In this document: one piece after another, positions 16,117-25,730 of the stretch
Layout of the letters: every line of letters begins with the position of its first letter
How positions within the stretch are numbered: position 1 is the first letter of the stretch
Assembly: GCA_019912315.1 (NCBI GenBank)
Contig: JAIOJA010000040.1
Span: forward strand, 1 to 64,000
From: Planctomycetota bacterium
GTDB lineage: Bacteria > Planctomycetota > UBA8742 > UBA2392
Length of the DNA stretch: 64,000 nucleotides
Direction: 5' to 3'
The notes under the pieces: model-generated
What the model saw: only the letters and a program-made list of their open reading frames with translations
What the model was told of the DNA's origin: nothing
Databases searched by the model: none
Made by a program: the position numbers and the translations under genes

Positions 16117-16641
16117 CTAGACCGTGTGATGACGGGCCGGCGACTTGTCGTTGCGAAGGTCTTCCAGAATCTCGTCGAGCTTGGCGAAGTCGAGGTTCTC
16201 GTAGTACTCGCCCTGGTTCACCTGGAGGCACGGGGCCGTGCCGCAGGAGCCAAGGCACTCGGCCTTGCGCAGCGTGAACTTGCCGTCGGGCGTCGTCTCA
16301 CCGTTCTTGATGCCGAGTTTGTCAGACAGGTAGTCAAAGACCCGTTCGCTGCCGCGCAGGGCGCAGGGCAGAGTGGCGCAGGTATAAATGATGTACGTCC
16401 CGTCAGTGTCGCGGCGGAATGTGCTGTAGAAGCTTACGACGCCCCAGACCTTGGCGGGCGCCATGCCGATGGCCTCGGCGACCTGCTCACAGACATGCGG
16501 ATTGATGAACCCGACTTCGCGCTCGGCGATGCGCAGTGCTGTCAGCAGCGCGCCGTCGGGCTCTGGGAAGCGTTTGGTCAGCGCGCGCATGGCGTCCATG
16601 GCGTCGGCGGAGAGTGTCGTATTTTTGGTTTCCGTGCTCAT
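16117..16641 (-). CDS. nuoE: NADH-quinone oxidoreductase subunit E (2Fe-2S)
   Basis: 174 residues of the thioredoxin-like 2Fe-2S ferredoxin family. The cluster ligands are visible as C-A-T-L-P-C (C-x4-C) and, about 40 residues later, C-L-G-S-C (C-x3-C). The N-terminal helical part contains V-W-G-V-V-S-F-Y-S-T-F, the family signature. In complex I this subunit works with NuoF in the NADH-dehydrogenase module. Here no nuoF or nuoG lies nearby in the window, so it may belong to a scattered complex I or a bidirectional hydrogenase/formate dehydrogenase module encoded elsewhere. Length is usual. Confidence 0.9.
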   Translation of the reverse strand: MSTETKNTTLSADAMDAMRALTKRFPEPDGALLTALRIAEREVGFINPHVCEQVAEAIGMAPAKVWGVVSFYSTFRRDTDGTYIIYTCATLPCALRGSERVFDYLSDKLGIKNGETTPDGKFTLRKAECLGSCGTAPCLQVNQGEYYENLDFAKLDEILEDLRNDKSPARHHTV

Positions 16642-16852
16642 GATGCAGCGGTTTTAGCAGCCCCCGCCCGCAAGCCAAGGGGTTTGGCTGCCCTTGATCG
16701 TGAGTGCGATCATGCCTTGGCCGGTCACGCGGACAACCTGTTGCCCCTTTCACCCGTGCGGATTCGCGAAGTGATTTCGGCTGCGCGTTGCCCCGCGGCG
16801 CAACGGCGGGGTAAACTACTTCTCCCGGGGCGTCCCTGCGCAGGCGCCTGTT

Positions 16853-19696
16853 ATGCAGACGCGTTTCTTCGTGATAGCCTTAGCCGCCGGCCTTGTGCTG
16901 GTGCTGGGCGCGTTCTGGCAGCTTGCCGCGCCCGCAAAGCGAGCGCGCCCGCGCATTCCCGACCGGATGCAGCTGGACGCCCCGACAACGGACCACGCCC
17001 CGCAGCCTTTGCCGGGGCCTGTCGTGGCCCAGGCGCCCGTGGAACTTCCCGACCTGCCGGCCGCCCCGTCGCCACCCCCGCCGGTCGTCGACAACAACCC
17101 CGCAAGCGGGCGCGTCTGGTTGCGTGTCATCGACGCCGCCACCAACCGCCCCCTGGCCGGCACCAACTGCCGTCTGATGCCGGTCGGCTGGAACGAGTTC
17201 TACGGCTACACCACATACCTGAGCGAACTGTCGCCCGCCGCCGGCAGCACCGACGCCGACGGGCTGATCGCCTTGAGCGCGCAAGTGATCTCCGGCAACG
17301 AGGTCGCCGACGATTCCGTGCAGGTTGTGATCGACGCCGATACCGTGGCCGGTGTGCGCTTCGTGGTGCCCGTGCCCGAGGGCTGGTACCCGACCCAGGA
17401 TACCGGACAGTTCAGTGAGGCCCTGGGCGACCTGTCCCTGCAGGCCGACACAGCCCCGATTGATGTCCCGCTGATGCGGACGGGATCGGTACGTATCACG
17501 TCCCGGGACAGGTACGGCGCGCCGGTGCCGGACGCGCGCCTGTACGCTTCTCTGCTGGTCAATCGCGACACAAACGAAGAGTGGGTGTCGGCCTTCTGTG
17601 CCCCGCTGACAGGCACGTGGGCCGAGGACTGGCGCGAGGACACGGACGATATGCACCGGGTCATCCGCCGAGACCATGTCAGTTGCCGTCTGCTGGGTGC
17701 CGCGGACGGGCAGGCGGAATCCGGCCCGCCCTCGCTTGCCGGGGATGCTGTCAGCAACCAGTTCGGCACGTTTGACTATCGCGATCTGCCGTGCACGGGC
17801 ATCGGCGTGCTGGCCTGGCATCCGCTCTACGGCACGGCCCACGCAAGCATCCAGGTGGCCGGCGGGCACAACGCGCTTGACGTGTACTTCACGGATGAGC
17901 TGTGCTGCGAGTTGCGGGTACGGGTTGACTGGGCGCCCCTGCCGCGGCAGGCGGCGGACCTTGATGTCGCGCTGCATCGGACGGGGCCGCAGGGGCTGGC
18001 CGAGTGTATCGAGGACAGCGACGACTGGTTTGCGCGGGACTGGTACTTTGACGACGCCGGGCACGGCCCGCGCGAGCTGGTGTTCAGTGGGGTGCCGCCC
18101 GGCTGGTGGCACGTGGGCATGGACGACGGCGACACGTCGGCCGGCGCGAACATCCTGCTGGCGCCCGGCGAGTCCCGCACCCTGCGCATGCATTTGGGGG
18201 AAGACGCGCAGGCGCACTGGACGCCGGTGATCCGCAGCGGCGGCGTGCAGTTGCAGGAGAGTTCGTTGTACCTGCTGGGCGGGCACGATCCTGGTCGTGA
18301 CGAGCACACGGTCTACTTCGACCCCGAAAGCGGTGAAACGGACGCGCTGCTGCTGGCGCCCGGCCCCTACACGGCGTGGCTGCCGACGCTGGAGCCGTTT
18401 CACTTCGTCTTGTCGCCCGGCGAGCAGCGCACGGACCTGTTTGAGCTGCTGAGTATCAACGTGGCGGTGACCCTGGGCAAAGAACTGGCGGAGTGGCTGG
18501 GCAACCCCGAAGCCGGCGCGCGGCTGGACCTGCTGCCGAGGGGCGTGTGGGACGACGCGCGTGCGCACCTGTATGCCCTTGACGCGTCAGTGCGCAAGCG
18601 CGACCCGGATTACGACCTGCTGAAACCGGGCGTCACGCGCGCCTGGAGCCTGCCGCCCGGCGAGTATGAGTGGCAGATTTACGGCGACAGCAACGAGCTT
18701 TCCGGCACGGTCAGCTTTTCGCGCAGCGGCCCGACCGCGCTGCACTTCGGGCTGGACGGCCTGCCTGGCTACGCGCTGCTGGACGTGAACCTGATCGGTT
18801 TTCCGGTCGATGACCCGCCGGACGTGGAACTGGACGACGATTCCCGCGAGCATCTGGGGCTGCAACCCGCGGAGCGTCACTGGTACTCGGGCCCGTCCAT
18901 TTCCATGCCCGGGATGTTTGAATCGCAGTTGTTCGAAGTGCCCACGGAGCGCGTTGAATTGTCCGACACGCGCCGCATTTTCTTCGCGCCCGCCGGCTTG
19001 ATGCGCTTGCGCGTTCGCCACGACGGCGACACGCGCGTTTTTGCGGTCAACTTTCCCGCGCGTATCACGATTCACGCGCATGAAATCGCGCGGCATGGTT
19101 TCCGCACTCTGACCGTGCGCTGCGAGGGCCCGAGCCCTGACAACCCGACTGTCACGCCGGAAGAGGTAATCGTTGAGATGTACTCGATTGAGTTGAGCGA
19201 CGGCGACACCTGGTTCCAGCGCGCCGACGACCATGATGCCTGCGAAGTCCCGCCCGGTGAATTCACGGCCCGGGTCATGCGTTCGCGCTTCCAGGGCCAG
19301 GGGCGCGGGGTTTGCGACTACGCCGAAGTTTCCTTCGCCAGGGGTGCGGAAGACCTCGCATTGAACCTGTGGACGTTGAAGTACAAGCCCTGCGCCACGC
19401 TTGACCTGGTGTTCAAGGGGCGCGGCTCACCGGAACAGGCGACTGATGCATGGTGGTTCGCCGGCCCGCAGGCGCCGCGGCTGTACGCGCTGGATGGCCC
19501 CACGCCGCGGCTGGTCAGCGTGACAGAGATCAGCGAATACATGCCCAACGGACGCCTTGAGTTCGCCTGCCGCGATATCTCCCTGCCCCCGGGCAAATAT
19601 CGCGTTGTTCCGTGGGTTGGCGCGCCCGCCCGCTACATCACGGAATTCACCCTGCAATCCGGGCGACACAGCGTCGTCACGGTCCAGGGCGGCTGA
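16853..19696 (+). CDS. Large exported, N-anchored repeat protein, unknown
   Basis: 947 residues. One N-terminal hydrophobic segment (about 5-25) acts as a signal or membrane anchor. It is followed by a proline-rich linker (40-80) and then many beta-rich blocks. The first block, from about residue 86, reads V-W-L-R-V-I-D-A-A-T-N-R-P-L-A-G and resembles carboxypeptidase regulatory-like/transthyretin-type folds. Further blocks repeat the phrase P-P-G-x-[WY/EF] (for example P-P-G-W-W-H-V, P-P-G-E-Y-E-W, P-P-G-E-F-T-A, P-P-G-K-Y-R-V), one per fold. No catalytic motif. Probably a cell-surface or periplasmic structural or binding protein. The PDZ protein at 60086-61501 has a similar plan. Confidence 0.7.
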   Translation: MQTRFFVIALAAGLVLVLGAFWQLAAPAKRARPRIPDRMQLDAPTTDHAPQPLPGPVVAQAPVELPDLPAAPSPPPPVVDNNPASGRVWLRVIDAATNRPLAGTNCRLMPVGWNEFYGYTTYLSELSPAAGSTDADGLIALSAQVISGNEVADDSVQVVIDADTVAGVRFVVPVPEGWYPTQDTGQFSEALGDLSLQADTAPIDVPLMRTGSVRITSRDRYGAPVPDARLYASLLVNRDTNEEWVSAFCAPLTGTWAEDWREDTDDMHRVIRRDHVSCRLLGAADGQAESGPPSLAGDAVSNQFGTFDYRDLPCTGIGVLAWHPLYGTAHASIQVAGGHNALDVYFTDELCCELRVRVDWAPLPRQAADLDVALHRTGPQGLAECIEDSDDWFARDWYFDDAGHGPRELVFSGVPPGWWHVGMDDGDTSAGANILLAPGESRTLRMHLGEDAQAHWTPVIRSGGVQLQESSLYLLGGHDPGRDEHTVYFDPESGETDALLLAPGPYTAWLPTLEPFHFVLSPGEQRTDLFELLSINVAVTLGKELAEWLGNPEAGARLDLLPRGVWDDARAHLYALDASVRKRDPDYDLLKPGVTRAWSLPPGEYEWQIYGDSNELSGTVSFSRSGPTALHFGLDGLPGYALLDVNLIGFPVDDPPDVELDDDSREHLGLQPAERHWYSGPSISMPGMFESQLFEVPTERVELSDTRRIFFAPAGLMRLRVRHDGDTRVFAVNFPARITIHAHEIARHGFRTLTVRCEGPSPDNPTVTPEEVIVEMYSIELSDGDTWFQRADDHDACEVPPGEFTARVMRSRFQGQGRGVCDYAEVSFARGAEDLALNLWTLKYKPCATLDLVFKGRGSPEQATDAWWFAGPQAPRLYALDGPTPRLVSVTEISEYMPNGRLEFACRDISLPPGKYRVVPWVGAPARYITEFTLQSGRHSVVTVQGG

Positions 19697-19827
19697 CCTA
19701 AGTGGTTCAGTACGTGCGGCTTACACCACAGCAAGAAAATCTTCCAAATGCGCTTGTGCGAATTGGGCAAAGTGTGCGTTCGTGTGGTACAGTTTGGAAG
19801 GCAGGGCGAGGCGGACCGAGGTGTGTG

Positions 19828-21054
19828 ATGCACATGGAATCTACCCTGACGGGGTGCAAACGCTTTGAGGGGGTCAAGACGATCCTGCTCAGCACCAAGC
19901 CGGACGAGGTGTTTCAGCCTCAGCAGCTGGAACGGACATTACTGCTTGTGCTGCTGCCGCTGTTCGCGTTCGCCAGTGTAGCGGCCGCGACCGTCGACAT
20001 TCTGATGGGCACGGCCACATGGTTTGAGCGCTACCAGCTCATACCGATGGCGTTTGTGTTCATGGGCATCTGGTGGTGGTGCGCCAACACGCGCTCAAAC
20101 CAGGTAGCGCGGATCCGCTTGGCCACGCTGATTGTCGGGCCCGGCATAATCATGGAGCGCTTCCTGCTGGGGCTGTCCATGACCTATCGGGACGGCTACT
20201 CGCCGAACCATTTCAACTCCATTACGGTCTGGGTGATTCTGGCCTCGTGCATGTACGTGCTGCTGCTGCCGGGCAGGCACGCATTTCTGGCCGGATTCGC
20301 GTATTACCTGGTGACCGTCTTCTTTATCGCGCTGTTCGCGGTGTTCAATCCGCATCCGCTGCCAGAATCCGTCTGGCAGGAAATGATGATCGCGCACATC
20401 GTGGCCACGCCGATCTTTCTTGTCATCATCGGCGGTTTCTCGCGCCTGCGCACGGCGTACGGCAGTGCGCTGACAAGGGCCGAGGCTTCTGAACACCTGG
20501 CCATGCAGGATGGTCTGACCGGGTTGTTCAATCGCCGCGCCTTCGCCAGTTCGATGCGCCGTGCGCGCTCGCGGCAGGCCCGTCGCCAGACGCCGGTGTC
20601 GATGGTGATGCTGGACCTCGACCACTTCAAGCGCATCAACGACACTTACGGGCACGAAACCGGCGACACGGTACTGGTGAAAATCTCCAAGATTCTGACC
20701 GATACCATGCGCCGCACGGACGACATCATCCGCTGGGGAGGCGAAGAGTTCATGATCCTTATGGAGGAAACCAGCGCTGACAAGGCCGGTCTGGTCGCTG
20801 ACCGCCTGCGCGAGATCATTGAAACCACTCAGATTCTCAAGAAGGGTCGCGTGACGGCGAGCTTCGGCATCACCGAGTTGATCCCTGGCGAAACGGACAC
20901 GGATTTCTTCAACCGCGCCGACGCCGCGCTGTACGACGCCAAGGACATGGGGCGCAACCGTGTGGTCGTGCGAAAGCGTTCCCGTCGCCCTTCCGACCCG
21001 AAGGTCAAGCGCATTTGCGACATCATTGACTCGTCCAGGTTCGGATCGGAGTAG
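19828..21054 (+). CDS. Membrane-bound diguanylate cyclase (GGDEF)
   Basis: 408 residues from ATG 19828, with GAGG upstream; the frame is open further upstream but starts there are unsupported. Six hydrophobic spans in the first roughly 215 residues form the membrane sensor. A GGDEF domain follows with L-D-L-D-H-F-K-R-I-N-D-T-Y-G-H and the active-site loop G-G-E-E-F at 304-308. R-R-T-D at 295-298, five residues before it, is an intact RxxD inhibitory site, so product feedback is expected. It should make cyclic di-GMP from GTP. No EAL or PilZ partner is adjacent. Confidence 0.92.
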   Translation: MHMESTLTGCKRFEGVKTILLSTKPDEVFQPQQLERTLLLVLLPLFAFASVAAATVDILMGTATWFERYQLIPMAFVFMGIWWWCANTRSNQVARIRLATLIVGPGIIMERFLLGLSMTYRDGYSPNHFNSITVWVILASCMYVLLLPGRHAFLAGFAYYLVTVFFIALFAVFNPHPLPESVWQEMMIAHIVATPIFLVIIGGFSRLRTAYGSALTRAEASEHLAMQDGLTGLFNRRAFASSMRRARSRQARRQTPVSMVMLDLDHFKRINDTYGHETGDTVLVKISKILTDTMRRTDDIIRWGGEEFMILMEETSADKAGLVADRLREIIETTQILKKGRVTASFGITELIPGETDTDFFNRADAALYDAKDMGRNRVVVRKRSRRPSDPKVKRICDIIDSSRFGSE

Positions 21055-21135
21055 CATGACTGCGCAAGGCCGCCCCTCCGAAGAACAGCCAGCTAAGCGG
21101 TCCTGCAACACCTCTCAGAACTTGTTTAGGACCGC

Positions 21136-22686
21136 TTAGCGCACATCGATCTCGCGGGATACGGCGTTCACGTTGGGGCCGGTCACGGTAACCCAGGCCT
21201 TGCCTGCCTTCAGGCCGCTGACCGGCACCCGCACTCGGCCTTCTTTGTCTGTGGTGGCTGTGGCGAAGCAGTTTCCGGCCTGCCACACGCAGACAGTCGT
21301 GCCCTCGACGCCGGTTGTGACGGCGAGGAACTTGGCGTCTGTGCCGACTTCGCGTTGTCCGCCGATAGTCAGATCGGCTGGTTCGGTTGTGCGGAAGCTC
21401 AGCGTCGGGTCGCCGAGAAGGTTCACCTCGCACTGGGTGAAGTGGTCTTTCACACCACGCATGCCCTTCAACTCCGGGGCGACGGCAACGCGCGCCTTGG
21501 CGAACGCCTCACCGACAGTGAGATCGCTGTCCTCGACTCCGTATTGCCAGAAGCGCGTATACAGCAGGTTCAGCCCATCGATTTCCGTGTCCGCCACTTC
21601 CTCGCCCGCGACGGCCGGCGCGGCTAGCCCCGGCCGGGCGGGCGCAAGTACCAGCACCGCGCCACCCTTGCCACGCAGCATGCCTTCGGCGGCGCAGGGC
21701 TCCTTGTCGCCGTCGAATCGGCCCGTATGGCAGGAAACCGTCGTGATCAGCACGGGCGTTTCGTTGGTGAGCCCGCCGGCCAACTCGGCCGTCAGCGCGC
21801 CGCCCTCAAGCACCCAGGCGTTCGGGTTGCCGTGCCCGATCAGATGCCACTTCGCGGCTGTCCCCTTGTTGATCAGTGCCGTCACGTTGTTTGGGTCGAG
21901 AGCGAAGTCGCCCGCGTTTTTCTTGTCCCACGGGGTGGAGTCCGTGAAGTACTTCGAGAGCGAGCCGCCCCAGCCCTTGTTGATAATCGCCCACATGTCG
22001 TCAACGCGGTCGTAGCCGCGCTCTTCGGTGCAGGTGAAGATCATCTCCGTGGCGAATTTCCCCTGGGGGAACTTCGTTTCGTAGGCGATGACCTTGTCCG
22101 TGAAGGCCCTGATGTCGGCGGCAGTTCGGACCGGCACGCGTCCAATGGCGGCGCGGGTGGCATAGCTTATCGCCGCGCGATCCTTGCCCCAGTCGCCGTA
22201 CTTGCCGTCGCCGTTGGCGTCCCAGTCGGTGTCGCTGACGTACCACAGGTCCGTTGGCACGTCCGCCCACTCCATCTTGGGGTGTGCTGTGTCGCGGTCA
22301 GGCACGATGCCGCCGTCGGCGGTGCTGTCGCCGCCGAGTATCACCCAGCGCGTCTCGCGCGTTTCGACGTAATCGGTAATGCAGGCTTTGATGCGCGCCT
22401 GCACGTCGGCGCCTTCGTAGGATTTCTTGATCGTCTCAACGGTCACGATCTCCGTGCGTTTGCCCAGCCGGGTCTTGTGGTCCGCGAAGGGTTGCCATGC
22501 CTCTGCAAGCTCACTGCTGGTGATCAGTATGACGCTGGCGGGCCAGTCTTCGCCGGCGGCGACCTTGCGGACGGGCTTGTCCACCTTCTGGGCAACGGGC
22601 TCGTTGCCGGGTGTTGCCAGGCACGCGGCCAGCAGTGGACAGATGGCAAGCGCGCTGAGTGCCACTCGATTGGTCAGAATCGACAT
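21136..22686 (-). CDS. C25 (gingipain-like) peptidase lipoprotein
   Basis: 516 residues from ATG 22686, preceded by GGAG; the frame extends further upstream without a plausible start. The lipobox L-L-A-A-C places the lipidated Cys at residue 22. The catalytic region has W-H-L-I-G-H-G (His) and, after about 35 residues, T-T-V-S-C-H-T-G-R-F (Cys). This is the His-Cys dyad layout of peptidase family C25. A C-terminal beta-sandwich of about 90 residues follows (T-V-C-V-W-Q-A-G-N...). N-terminal blocks such as V-I-L-G-G-D match the family subdomain. Exported, probably acting at the outer surface or periplasm. Specificity (Arg/Lys) is unknown. Confidence 0.8.
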   Translation of the reverse strand: MSILTNRVALSALAICPLLAACLATPGNEPVAQKVDKPVRKVAAGEDWPASVILITSSELAEAWQPFADHKTRLGKRTEIVTVETIKKSYEGADVQARIKACITDYVETRETRWVILGGDSTADGGIVPDRDTAHPKMEWADVPTDLWYVSDTDWDANGDGKYGDWGKDRAAISYATRAAIGRVPVRTAADIRAFTDKVIAYETKFPQGKFATEMIFTCTEERGYDRVDDMWAIINKGWGGSLSKYFTDSTPWDKKNAGDFALDPNNVTALINKGTAAKWHLIGHGNPNAWVLEGGALTAELAGGLTNETPVLITTVSCHTGRFDGDKEPCAAEGMLRGKGGAVLVLAPARPGLAAPAVAGEEVADTEIDGLNLLYTRFWQYGVEDSDLTVGEAFAKARVAVAPELKGMRGVKDHFTQCEVNLLGDPTLSFRTTEPADLTIGGQREVGTDAKFLAVTTGVEGTTVCVWQAGNCFATATTDKEGRVRVPVSGLKAGKAWVTVTGPNVNAVSREIDVR

Positions 22687-22922
22687 AGGATCTCCGGTGA
22701 CGGCCTGGCTGTTGGGAAGGAGTACGAGCTTAGGGCCGTATGTCACTGTTGACAATCTGGGACCGTCCCGAATGCGATCGGGTTGGGCGGAGTGATGGGG
22801 TAAACAGGCGGAAGTGCACGTGCAAGCACCAAGGGTAAGAAGTACAAACAACGAGTGTCACCCATGTGCCCGGTTCAACACCGCAGGGTGCCTGCCCCCT
22901 TTTCACCTTCTATCCTGCGCCG

Positions 22923-23300
22923 ATGGACGTTCCGAAAATGGCCGGGTGGAATCTTGCGCTTCGCTTCCTGCTGGAGCTGGCGGCCCTGTTCGCCATAGGC
23001 GCGTGGGGCTGGAGCCTCTCGGAGCATTGGCCGCGCTACCTGCTGATGATCGGGATGCCCCTGGTCGCGCCTGCCCTGTGGGGAACGTTCAACGTGCCCG
23101 GCGACCCAAGCCGATCAGGCAAAGCGTCCGTACCCGTCCCCGGGCTCGTGCGCCTGATGATCGAGCTAGCCATACTCGGAACCGGCGCCTACGCCTGCTA
23201 CGCCGTCTGGAGCTACCCACCCGCCCTGATCTACACCGCCGCACTCATCGTCCAGTATATGGCAGGCTGGAAACGGCTAGTGTGGTTGATTCGCCAGTAA
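22923..23300 (+). CDS. DUF2568 (YrdB-like) membrane protein
   Basis: 125 residues with four hydrophobic spans and the family pattern N-L-A-L-R-F-L-L-E-L near the N-terminus and W-G-T-F-N-V-P-G-D-P-S-R in the central loop. These are hallmarks of DUF2568/YrdB. Function unknown. Start ATG 22923 is chosen because upstream residues are unlike the family; ATG 22938 is also possible. Confidence 0.8.
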   Translation: MDVPKMAGWNLALRFLLELAALFAIGAWGWSLSEHWPRYLLMIGMPLVAPALWGTFNVPGDPSRSGKASVPVPGLVRLMIELAILGTGAYACYAVWSYPPALIYTAALIVQYMAGWKRLVWLIRQ

Positions 23301-23683
23301 GCAGTCAGAGCCCCGTGCGGAAGCGCGGGGAGTTCGCGAAGCGAACAAATGGCATCCACGGGAGTCGATCAAGCCCCTTCACCCGCCACCTCGGCGGGTG
23401 CCCCTACCCTTTCGGGCAGGGCTCTACGCCTTCAGCGGTTGGTATTTGTTCGGCTTCGAGCAGCCACACCGGAGGGGCAGGTGGGACTACTCAACTTTCG
23501 GTCCGTTCCGCTTCGCAAAGGCCCAATATCCATCCGCCCTGAAGTCCGCCGGGCTTCAGGACAAGTAGCCCAGCCTGCAAAGGCTGGGGAGTGCACGCTC
23601 GCTCATTCCCAACCGCAAGACTCACGCCAGCCCTTGCGGGCCGGGCTTGGGTCGAGGCCCGCTCCCTTGCTGGTTTCCAACGT
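23301..23683. repeat. Hairpin-rich non-coding block
   Basis: 383 bases between two convergent genes with no credible gene. Several short perfect inverted repeats follow each other: 23381-23387 with 23393-23399, 23538-23544 with 23554-23560, and 23569-23575 with 23582-23588. It may be a decayed mobile or intergenic repeat element, or a bidirectional transcription-stop region. Confidence 0.5.
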
Positions 23684-25618
23684 CTACTTTCCTTCATCTT
23701 TCGGCTTGGCCCGTTGCCAGACGCGGACTGAGCCATCGAGACTCCCGGAAAACAGTGAATCTCCATCCGGACTGAACGTTACGCAGGTTACGCAATCGAC
23801 ATGGCCTTCGAGTTTGAACAGCGGCTCGCCCGCAACCGCATCACTTATGCCGACTTCATGCATATCAGATGCTGACGCGAGCAACTCTCCGTCAGGACTG
23901 AAAGCCAATGACCAGATTGGGGCGGCGTGGCCGGCGAATTCGTGCGTCATTTTTCGGCTCTTCACGTCCCACAGTTCGATCTTGCGCCAATTGGTTGTCG
24001 CCTGGATCGGCTGCTCGCCGGCCACAGCGATCCGAGCACCGTCCGGACTCCAGGCAACTGTGTAGATCTTGCTTACGGAAGGCGCTATTCCTAACAGCTG
24101 ATCACCACTGGCAACATCCCACAACTTGAGTGTCTCGTCGCTGCTGGCCGACACTATTGACTTGCCGTCAGGACTGAATCCCACGCAGTGCACTCGATCC
24201 GTATGGCCCTTCAGGGTTCTTATCTCCTTGCCTGACTCCAACTCCCACAACTTGATCGTGGAGTCGTCGCTGGCAGAAGCCACTGTCTTGCCATCCGGGC
24301 TGATCGCTACGCAGCCGACGCTTGCAGTGTGGCCCGCAAGAACGTGCAGGGCCTTCCCGCTTGTGGCATCCCAAAGCCTCACTGACTTGTCTTCCGAGCC
24401 CGTCGCGACAACCTTGCCATCGGGGCTGAACGCCACGGATCGAACAATATCCGTGTGCCCGTCGAGCCTTTGAATCTGCGCACCGGTGGAGAGATCCCAG
24501 AGTTTAGTCGTCCACTCTTCGATCCGAGAACGCCGGGAGTTGCCCCCAGCCGACGCCAGTACTTTGCCGTCCGGGCTGACCGCCACCGCCCGAATCGCCT
24601 GACCGTGGCCTTCGATACACTCCAGCTGCTTGCAACTCGTAACGTCCCAAATCCGGACTGACATATCCTTGCCACCGGAGGCAGCCGTGGCCCCATCGGG
24701 GCTGAACGCAACTGCATAGACTGACCCCGTATGGCCGACAAACCCTGGCAACTCGCTGCCAGTCTCAACCTCCCACAATTTTATGGTCTTGTCCGTTCCA
24801 CCAGCTGCCAATTTTAGGCCATCGGGGCTGAATGCCAGAGCGGCAGTCGCTGAGGAGAGGCTGCGTGCTTCTTCGCCGGTCTCCACGTTCCATAACTTGA
24901 TCGACTTGTCTGCTCCCGCGGAGGCGAGTGTCAATCCGTCTGGACTGAACGCGATTGCCGATACGCTGATGGTATGGCCTTTCAATGAATGCAGCTCTGC
25001 ACCAGTCGAGGCGTCCCATAACGTGATCGCCAGGTCGTATCCCACTGTGGCGATTGATTTCCCGGTTGGGTTGAAAGCGAGCTTCGGTGCGCCGCGAGCG
25101 GCCACATCGATCTTGAGCAGTTCCTTGCCGGATGAAACCTCCCAAAGTCTTGCAGTATTGTCGACAGATATCGATGCCAGCGTCTTTCCATCGCCGCTGA
25201 ACGCTGCCGAGGTAACAGACTTTGAGTGACCCGCGAAGACACGCAGTTGCTTGCCCGTCGTAGTTTGCCAGAGTCTAACTCCATCGTCGCAGGCGGTGAC
25301 AATCGACTCTCCATCTGCGCTGAAGGCCACAGAGTTGAAATCCTCTGCATCTCTGGTCAACGTGCGAACGAGCCTGCCACTGGCTACATCCCAGAGGTTG
25401 ACGCGGCGGTCCTGCCCCAGAGTTGCCAAAGTCTTGCCATCCGGACTGTAGGAGACCGACCACACGGCCCCCATGGGCCCTTCGATAACCCGCGTCAACT
25501 GAAGCGAAGGTTGATCGCCCTCCGAATCTTGAGCCAAGCTGACTCGTTCACTTGAACTCGTCCATGCGAGGGCCACAACGCAAGTGAAGACTGCCAACAG
25601 CCACGAGATTCGACGCAT
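23684..25618 (-). CDS. Exported WD40 protein with 14 repeats
   Basis: 644 residues from ATG 25618 (AGAGGA upstream). A signal peptide (about 1-30) precedes 14 WD40 repeats that fill almost the whole protein. Most contain G-H-x-x-x-V-x-x-[VL]-A-F-S-P-D-G and end in L-W-[DE]. Fourteen blades match two seven-bladed propellers. Repeats 8 and 12 carry insertions (S-R-R-S-R-I-E-E-W and Q-A-T-T-N-W-R-K). No kinase or NACHT domain is attached, so this is an exported stand-alone scaffold or binding protein. Third-position base use looks less GC-biased than its neighbours, which may point to transfer. Confidence 0.88.
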   Translation of the reverse strand: MRRISWLLAVFTCVVALAWTSSSERVSLAQDSEGDQPSLQLTRVIEGPMGAVWSVSYSPDGKTLATLGQDRRVNLWDVASGRLVRTLTRDAEDFNSVAFSADGESIVTACDDGVRLWQTTTGKQLRVFAGHSKSVTSAAFSGDGKTLASISVDNTARLWEVSSGKELLKIDVAARGAPKLAFNPTGKSIATVGYDLAITLWDASTGAELHSLKGHTISVSAIAFSPDGLTLASAGADKSIKLWNVETGEEARSLSSATAALAFSPDGLKLAAGGTDKTIKLWEVETGSELPGFVGHTGSVYAVAFSPDGATAASGGKDMSVRIWDVTSCKQLECIEGHGQAIRAVAVSPDGKVLASAGGNSRRSRIEEWTTKLWDLSTGAQIQRLDGHTDIVRSVAFSPDGKVVATGSEDKSVRLWDATSGKALHVLAGHTASVGCVAISPDGKTVASASDDSTIKLWELESGKEIRTLKGHTDRVHCVGFSPDGKSIVSASSDETLKLWDVASGDQLLGIAPSVSKIYTVAWSPDGARIAVAGEQPIQATTNWRKIELWDVKSRKMTHEFAGHAAPIWSLAFSPDGELLASASDMHEVGISDAVAGEPLFKLEGHVDCVTCVTFSPDGDSLFSGSLDGSVRVWQRAKPKDEGK

Positions 25619-25730
25619 CGCGTCCTCTTTTCGAAGTTGCAAAGGGCTTGGCTCTGACACACGGTGAGTCGTAGTTTCAGTCGCGGCTAATCAAACACAT
25701 TGAGTACCAAAGGCCAATACTCTGTTGGCC

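Noticed and set aside
15577-17418. Long open frame on the + strand (613 codons)
   Set aside because: Crosses nuoE, the membrane gene and the start of the exported protein in a shadow frame with no family features.
23349-24065. Open frame across the hairpin block (+)
   Set aside because: Its second half is the reverse of the WD40 gene and its first half is repeat sequence with no ribosome site.
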